DNA of 64,000 nucleotides from Pseudomonadota bacterium (GTDB lineage Bacteria; Bdellovibrionota; UBA1018; CAIMNF01): NCBI GenBank assembly GCA_027488515.1, contig JAIYBN010000004.1, positions 551,252 to 615,251 of the forward strand, read 5' to 3'. Shown piece by piece: positions 58,953 to 64,000 of this stretch (position 1 is its first letter; each line of letters starts with the position of its first letter). The notes under the pieces were generated by a model. It saw only the letters and a program-made list of their open reading frames with translations, ran no database searches and was not told where the DNA came from. The position numbers and the translations under genes were made by a program.

Positions 58953-59617
58953 AGCTTGAGGTCGAACCAATCCTTGACGGTCATCAATGCCCGCGGGTCG
59001 GAAGGTGGCGAATGACTTTCGTGGGAGATCTGCACAAACCCGACCCCCGCACGGTGAGCGGACTCCATTCCGGCCAAGGAATCCTCGAAAACGATCACGC
59101 TCTCCCGATCCACGCCGAGATCGGCCATGGCTTGGAGATAGGGAGCCGGATCCGGTTTGCTCCCGGGATACTCTCCCGCGGCCCAGATCCGTTCGAATGC
59201 GTCCGAAAGCCCCCAGGAGGCCAGAATGGCCTCGACCTCGTGGCGCTCGGAACCTGTCACAATCCCGACAAACCCGGCCTTGGCTTTCAATTCCGGAAAT
59301 CTTTCAAGAAACCCCGGTACGAGCGGGACCCCTTCCGAAAACCGCGCCCGGTAGCGACTCTGGAACTCCTGCCGTAAAACATCCTCCTCGGGCAGATCCA
59401 GCCCGAGACGTCGTCCCTCGCCCACCATCTGCTTCACAGCGGACTTCCAGGTTTTGCCAACGATCATCTGAGGGAAAAACTCGGGGACCACCAGGTTCCG
59501 CTCCGAGAAGTAAGATTCGATCGCCTCGCGGGCGAGAACTTCGGTCACCACGATGGTTCCGTCAAAGTCGAACAGCAGGATTCTCCGGTCCACTTCCAGC
59601 CTCGGTTCAGATGTCAT
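58949..59617 (-). CDS. HAD-superfamily hydrolase (phosphatase-like)
   Basis: LLFDFDGTIVVTE, GIVTGSERHEVE, VIVFEDSLAGMESAHRAG. Confidence 0.92.
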   Translation of the reverse strand: MTSEPRLEVDRRILLFDFDGTIVVTEVLAREAIESYFSERNLVVPEFFPQMIVGKTWKSAVKQMVGEGRRLGLDLPEEDVLRQEFQSRYRARFSEGVPLVPGFLERFPELKAKAGFVGIVTGSERHEVEAILASWGLSDAFERIWAAGEYPGSKPDPAPYLQAMADLGVDRESVIVFEDSLAGMESAHRAGVGFVQISHESHSPPSDPRALMTVKDWFDLKL

Positions 59618-59662
59618 GCTGACATTTTCGCAAAAATCCGGCCTTTTTTCGAACTTTTTTTC

Positions 59663-59691
59663 TTGCCACGGTGTGGAACCTTTTCTAAAAA
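59663..59691 (+). promoter_or_regulatory. Promoter of HU-like gene
   Basis: TTGCCA (59663-59668), 17 nt, TAAAAA (59686-59691). Confidence 0.55.
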
Positions 59692-59711
59692 TGAACCACT
59701 AAGGAGACAAT

Positions 59712-60071
59712 ATGGCTAAAAAAGCTGCTAAGAAGAAATATTCTTTCATCAATGAGCTCTACGAAGGCGTCATGGGCATCACAGAAGTGTCCAAGAACGG
59801 CTCCATCAAGATCAAACGCTCCGAACTCAAGGAACTGGTCGAGACCACTTTCACCAAAGGCGCCAAACTGGCCGCCGGTGGCGAGCGCATCCGCTTTCCT
59901 GTGATCGGCGCCCTCGTCCGCCGTGAAGTCAAGGCCCGCAAAGCCGGAAAAGGCACCAACCCGTTCACCGGTGAGACCATCGACGTGAAAGCACGCCCGG
60001 CTTCCAAAAAGCCCCGCTGGTCCTTCCCGAAGACCCTGAAGGACACTTTTGCGGACAAGAAGAACTGGTAA
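59712..60071 (+). CDS. HU/IHF-like DNA-binding protein
   Basis: RFPVIGALVRREVKARKAGKGTNPFTGETIDVKARPASKKPRWSFPKTLKD matches the HU arm pattern; Lys-rich N-terminus. Confidence 0.75.
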   Translation: MAKKAAKKKYSFINELYEGVMGITEVSKNGSIKIKRSELKELVETTFTKGAKLAAGGERIRFPVIGALVRREVKARKAGKGTNPFTGETIDVKARPASKKPRWSFPKTLKDTFADKKNW

Positions 60072-60096
60072 TCCGTTTTTAGTTTTGAATCAGGAG

Positions 60097-60125
60097 AAGG
60101 GGACGGATCTTCCGTCCCCTTTTTC
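60097..60125 (+). terminator. Intrinsic terminator after HU-like gene
   Basis: AAGGGGACGGA-TCT-TCCGTCCCCTT followed by TTT. Confidence 0.85.
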
Positions 60126-60143
60126 ATAGGGAGTGAGAGAACC

Positions 60144-61127
60144 ATGAAACTCGTGACACTGAAAGCAGCCGACCGCAACCATCATGTCGGAGCCTTGCTC
60201 GATCCGGGAAACGCACCCGGAACGGGACGGATCCTCGATTTCGACGTACTCGACTCCCGCGCTTGGACGCGTGACATGCAGGAATTCATCCGGAACTCGG
60301 ACGAATCCCTGCCTTGGGCCAAGGGTTGGATCGAAAAAGCCAAAGCAGGATTGGTCCCCGCTTCGGCCATCGTGCCCGAGTCCGAGGCCTGGTTGGTCGC
60401 GCCGGTCCCCTCCCCCGTCTCCTGCCGGGACGGCTACGCGTTCCGTCAGCACGTGGAGAGTGCCCGTAAGGGACGTGGCTTACCGATGATTCCCGAGTTC
60501 GACGAATTCCCCGTGTTCTACTTCACCAACCACCTGGCCATCACCGGCCCGGGCGAAGTGTACGTGATGGAAAAAGCCCTCGATCGTCTCGATTTCGAGC
60601 TGGAAGTCGCGATTGTCATCGGCAAAGAAGGTCGGAACATCCCGGCTTCCCGTGCTGACGAGCACATTTTCGGATACATGATCATGAACGACTGGTCGGC
60701 GCGCGAATTCCAGACCCAGGAGATGAAGCTGAATCTCGGCCCTGCCAAAGGGAAGGATTTTGCCACGAGCCTCGGGCCCTATCTCGTGACCCGCGACGAA
60801 CTCGAGTCGCGCCGGATCACCGGACCGAACGGTGACCGCCACGACCTGGTGATGAAAGCCTTTCACAACGGAAAACAGGTTTCCTTCGGAAACCTGAAGG
60901 ACATGAACTGGACTTTCGCACAGATCATCGAGCGGGCGTCTTACGGTGTGACCTTACGGCCGGGTGAAGTGATCGGGTCGGGAACCGTGGGAACCGGATG
61001 CTACATGGAACTGAATCTCACGACCCAGAAAGACGCTCCGGTCTGGATCCATCCCGGCGATGACTTCACACTCGAAGTGCAGGAACTCGGGACTCTCGAA
61101 AACCGGATTGTCCGGGAACAAGCATGA
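60144..61127 (+). CDS. Fumarylacetoacetate hydrolase family protein
   Basis: LDFELEVAIVIGKEGRNI, GYMIMNDWSAREFQTQEM, GTVGTGCYMELN. Confidence 0.92.
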   Translation: MKLVTLKAADRNHHVGALLDPGNAPGTGRILDFDVLDSRAWTRDMQEFIRNSDESLPWAKGWIEKAKAGLVPASAIVPESEAWLVAPVPSPVSCRDGYAFRQHVESARKGRGLPMIPEFDEFPVFYFTNHLAITGPGEVYVMEKALDRLDFELEVAIVIGKEGRNIPASRADEHIFGYMIMNDWSAREFQTQEMKLNLGPAKGKDFATSLGPYLVTRDELESRRITGPNGDRHDLVMKAFHNGKQVSFGNLKDMNWTFAQIIERASYGVTLRPGEVIGSGTVGTGCYMELNLTTQKDAPVWIHPGDDFTLEVQELGTLENRIVREQA

Positions 61128-61786
61128 GCGCCCATCCGGGACCTTACCGCCTGTACCATTATTGGAGATCGTCCTCTTCCTGGAGGGTCCGCTTCGGACT
61201 TTCTCTGAAGAATCTCCCCTACGATCCGGTCGCAATCAGTCTCCTCGACGGAAGCTCCGAGTCACCGGACCACCTGGAACGCAACCCTGCTGGATTCGTT
61301 CCGGTGTTGGAAATCCCCGGGAATGACCACCGCCGCCTGACGGAGAGTCTTGCCATTCTCCTATACCTCGAGGAGCGCCACCCGGAAACCCCGCGACTCC
61401 TTCCGGAGGAACCCTACCTGAAAGCTCGGTGTTGGGCCCTGTCCGAAACCGTCAACGCAGGAATCCAACCGATCCAGAATCTGCCTGTCCTTCACCGTCA
61501 TTCCCCGGATCCGGAAGAACAGAAAAACTGGGCCCGGCACTTCATCCGGAAGGGCTTGGAAGTGTACGAGACCTTGTGCGCACCGATCAGCGGACGGTTT
61601 TCAGTGGGTGACCACCCCACCCTGGCGGATCTATGCCTGTCTCCACAGCTCTACAACGCCGACCGCTACCAGGTCGATTGGTCGGATTTGAACCATTTGG
61701 TCGAAATCGAGCGGGCTTGTCGGGAGCTTCCGGCATGGAACGAGTCCCACCCCGATCGCTTCAAACCCGTTGACTTCAATGGCTGA
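61124..61786 (+). CDS. maiA: Maleylacetoacetate isomerase (zeta-class GST)
   Basis: LYHYWRSSSSWRVRFGLSLKNLPY, NPAGFVPVLEI, LTESLAILLYLEERHP; ATGA overlap with FAH gene. Confidence 0.88.
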   Translation: MSAHPGPYRLYHYWRSSSSWRVRFGLSLKNLPYDPVAISLLDGSSESPDHLERNPAGFVPVLEIPGNDHRRLTESLAILLYLEERHPETPRLLPEEPYLKARCWALSETVNAGIQPIQNLPVLHRHSPDPEEQKNWARHFIRKGLEVYETLCAPISGRFSVGDHPTLADLCLSPQLYNADRYQVDWSDLNHLVEIERACRELPAWNESHPDRFKPVDFNG

Positions 61787-61841
61787 TTTCAAGCTTGTCG
61801 GGCAAGATGACCCGTGTCACACTGTCGTCCGGGAGGGGACC

Positions 61842-62255
61842 ATGAATCAGAATTTGAACCGTTTTTTCCGGGGCCTGTGTGCGACCCTGCTCCTGACTTC
61901 GGTCAACGCCTGTTCCCGTGCCAAAAATGAGCTCACCGGAGGAAATCCTTTTCCCACGGTGCAGAGCTTCCCGATCGAAGCATCGCAATTGAAAAATTGC
62001 CGTTTCCAGACCGCCAATCCGGTCTACTCCCAAGGCCAGCGGATCACCGACAACCGGATTTCCTGCGACGAAGGGGTTCCCCGCTCGGTCCAGATTCTCG
62101 GCCCCACGCCTCTCCCCTCCGGACTCCAGTTCTCCATGGACAAGATCGCTCTCATCGGAACGCCCGCAGAAAAAATCTCCAACGGAAACTACAGTTTTTA
62201 TCTCGAAAACGAAGCGGGCTACATCGTCCTCAAAATGGCCCTGACCGTGAAGTAA
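61842..62255 (+). CDS. Hypothetical lipoprotein
   Basis: Lipobox-like LLTSVNAC; SD GGGAGGGG before ATG 61842. Confidence 0.65.
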   Translation: MNQNLNRFFRGLCATLLLTSVNACSRAKNELTGGNPFPTVQSFPIEASQLKNCRFQTANPVYSQGQRITDNRISCDEGVPRSVQILGPTPLPSGLQFSMDKIALIGTPAEKISNGNYSFYLENEAGYIVLKMALTVK

Positions 62256-62292
62256 TCGTTGCATTGGTCCCCTGTTGCGCTATCACTGTAGG

Positions 62293-63798
62293 GTGCTTTC
62301 CTCACTGATTCTGCGACTGTTCCTCTGCTCGATCGGGTTCGGACCCTCCGCGCTCGACGCGCAGGCTTCGACGGGAGAACTCCGTTGGGCGGCGGATGCC
62401 AAGGCTGGCGCACCTTACATGTTCGTCGATCCGGAAAACCCCAAACAGTACCGGGGGTTCGAATTCGACATGCTCTCCGAACTCGCCGGCAGAATGGGGA
62501 GAAAACTCGTCTTCGTCCAGAACGAGTGGGACTCTCTCATTCCCGGACTCGAACGTGGAGATTACGATGTGGCCGCGAACGGCATCGAGATCACTCCCGA
62601 GCGTGAGCGGGAGGTGGCATTTTCACGCCCTTACTATGCGACTTTCGAGCAATTGATTGTCCGGGCCGGAGATCACACCATCAGCGGACTGTCCGATATC
62701 GGAACCAAGAAGATCGGGACACTCAGGGCCTCCCTCGCCCACTCCATCCTCCAGAAACAGACCCGTGCCCAGGTGGTGTTTTACGAAGAGGAGTCCTCGG
62801 GTTACGCGGATGTGGAACGCGGGCGGATCGACGGCTTCTTCATCGATTATCCGATCGCACTCTACTACGCAGTCCCCAATCCGAGCCTCAGGATCGCAGG
62901 ACCGCCGGTCGGATCCATGCTCTACGGAATTGCGGTTTCCCACAAGAACAGGTCATTGCTGGATGAGATCAACACCCATCTCGATGCGATGAAGCAGGAC
63001 GGCGCGATCAACCGGATCCTGGCGAAGTGGAATCTCCTCCATCCGCACACCACAGAGTCGCTCGGTCTTCCGGGCCGCCTCGAGAACGATCCCTCCGAAA
63101 TGGAAAAAGTGATCGGGCAAAAGACCCGCCCACTGACCTTCCGTGAAAGAATGACCCGCTATCTGGATCTGCTCCCCCTCCTTTTGAAGGGGGCTTGGCG
63201 CTCACTCGAAATCTCAGTGGTCGCAATGTGCGTGGCCATTGTCTTCGGACTCTTGCTCGCCGTCCTCCGTCTCTACGGGAATCTTGCCTGGTCGAAGATC
63301 GCCCAAATCACGATTGAAGTGATCCGGGGTACGCCACTCCTCATCCAACTGTACCTGATATTTTTCGGTCTTCCGCACCTCGGCATCCAGTTCTCACCCT
63401 TCTGGGCGGCGGTCCTCGGCCTGGGACTCAATTACGGGGCATATGAGGCTGAGAATTATCGCGCCGGAATTGAAGCGGTGCCCAAAAGCCAGATCGAAGC
63501 GGCCCATGCACTTGCACTGAGTCCTGTGCAGCGGTTCGTCCATGTGGTCTTCCCCCAAGCTTACCGGATCATCCTGCCGCCCATGACCAACGATTTCATC
63601 TCGCTCATCAAGGATTCCTCCCTGGTTTCAGTGATCACCATGGTGGAATTGACCACGGTCTACTCCCAGTTGGCATCGACCTATTTTGACCACCTCGGAC
63701 TCGGCGTCCTCGTGGCCGCCCTCTATTTCATCATCGGCTATCCCTTTGTCCGCCTTGCCCGGCGTCTGGAAAAAAATCTGAAACGGAAGCTGGCATGA
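62293..63798 (+). CDS. Amino-acid ABC transporter substrate-binding/permease fusion
   Basis: GFEFDMLSELAGRMGRKLVFV...DYDVAANGIEIT SBP-3 domain, then GAWRSLEISVVAMCVAIVFGLLLAVLR and VIRGTPLLIQLYLIFFGLP permease; GTG start. Confidence 0.88.
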   Translation: MLSSLILRLFLCSIGFGPSALDAQASTGELRWAADAKAGAPYMFVDPENPKQYRGFEFDMLSELAGRMGRKLVFVQNEWDSLIPGLERGDYDVAANGIEITPEREREVAFSRPYYATFEQLIVRAGDHTISGLSDIGTKKIGTLRASLAHSILQKQTRAQVVFYEEESSGYADVERGRIDGFFIDYPIALYYAVPNPSLRIAGPPVGSMLYGIAVSHKNRSLLDEINTHLDAMKQDGAINRILAKWNLLHPHTTESLGLPGRLENDPSEMEKVIGQKTRPLTFRERMTRYLDLLPLLLKGAWRSLEISVVAMCVAIVFGLLLAVLRLYGNLAWSKIAQITIEVIRGTPLLIQLYLIFFGLPHLGIQFSPFWAAVLGLGLNYGAYEAENYRAGIEAVPKSQIEAAHALALSPVQRFVHVVFPQAYRIILPPMTNDFISLIKDSSLVSVITMVELTTVYSQLASTYFDHLGLGVLVAALYFIIGYPFVRLARRLEKNLKRKLA

Positions 63799-64000
63799 GC
63801 ATGACCGGAACCGCCTCCATGGCATTCTATCTCCTGTGTTCGCTGATCGGGATGGCACCGATGAACATCGGCTTCGCCATGCTCCTGGTGTTTTTCGTGA
63901 CCGCCCGCTTGCGCTCCGACCGGACCGGTCCGGCAAAAGCACTCGACATTCCCGGAGTCCGGGCTTTCGCACTGGTTTCGGCACTCCTCGCAGCGGCTTG
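63795..64000 (+). CDS. Partial membrane protein, truncated by window end
   Basis: ATGA overlap with the preceding gene; hydrophobic MSMTGTASMAFYLLCSLIGMAPMNIGFAMLLVFFVTARLR. Confidence 0.5.
   Translation, partial: MSMTGTASMAFYLLCSLIGMAPMNIGFAMLLVFFVTARLRSDRTGPAKALDIPGVRAFALVSALLAAA

Noticed and set aside
61770-61841. Upstream start for the 61842 lipoprotein
   Set aside because: It would overlap maiA and lacks a signal sequence; SD GGGAGGGG points to ATG 61842.

Overview
The 64 kb window is protein-coding dense (about 60 genes), GC-rich chromosomal DNA. I see no rRNA, tRNA, CRISPR array, transposon or prophage. Gene content (MotAB, a che cluster, many secreted peptidases, an HU-like protein, a host-attachment-family protein) suggests a Bdellovibrionota/deltaproteobacteria-like organism, but that taxonomy is inference only. 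Recognisable blocks: ung; three-subunit proton-translocating transhydrogenase pntAA-pntAB-pntB plus an MFS gene; tldD-tldE-tatA; GAF/PAS histidine kinase; motAB; homogentisate dioxygenase-nth; cheA-cheW-cheR-cheB with unusual fusions; a PilZ / CheY-like / HD-GYP c-di-GMP neighbourhood; peptide SBP-thrS; RNase E/G-prmA; deoC-deoB-deoA-cdd salvage operon; FAH-family hydrolase-maiA; and an amino-acid SBP-permease fusion. Most interesting items: (i) a CheR-REC protein with a C-terminal domain resembling a CheB methylesterase without its catalytic residues, next to a CheB with a possible degenerate CheD N-terminus; (ii) a recurrent promoter layout with a TANNNT -10 box 6-8 nt before the start codon, predicting many leaderless mRNAs; (iii) an unannotated minus-strand transcription unit (about 750-1110) with a strong terminator; (iv) an RNase E/G with a very large acidic-then-arginine-rich insertion in its S1 domain; (v) systematic 3' overlap of convergent genes. 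All family calls come from reading motifs; no database search was run.
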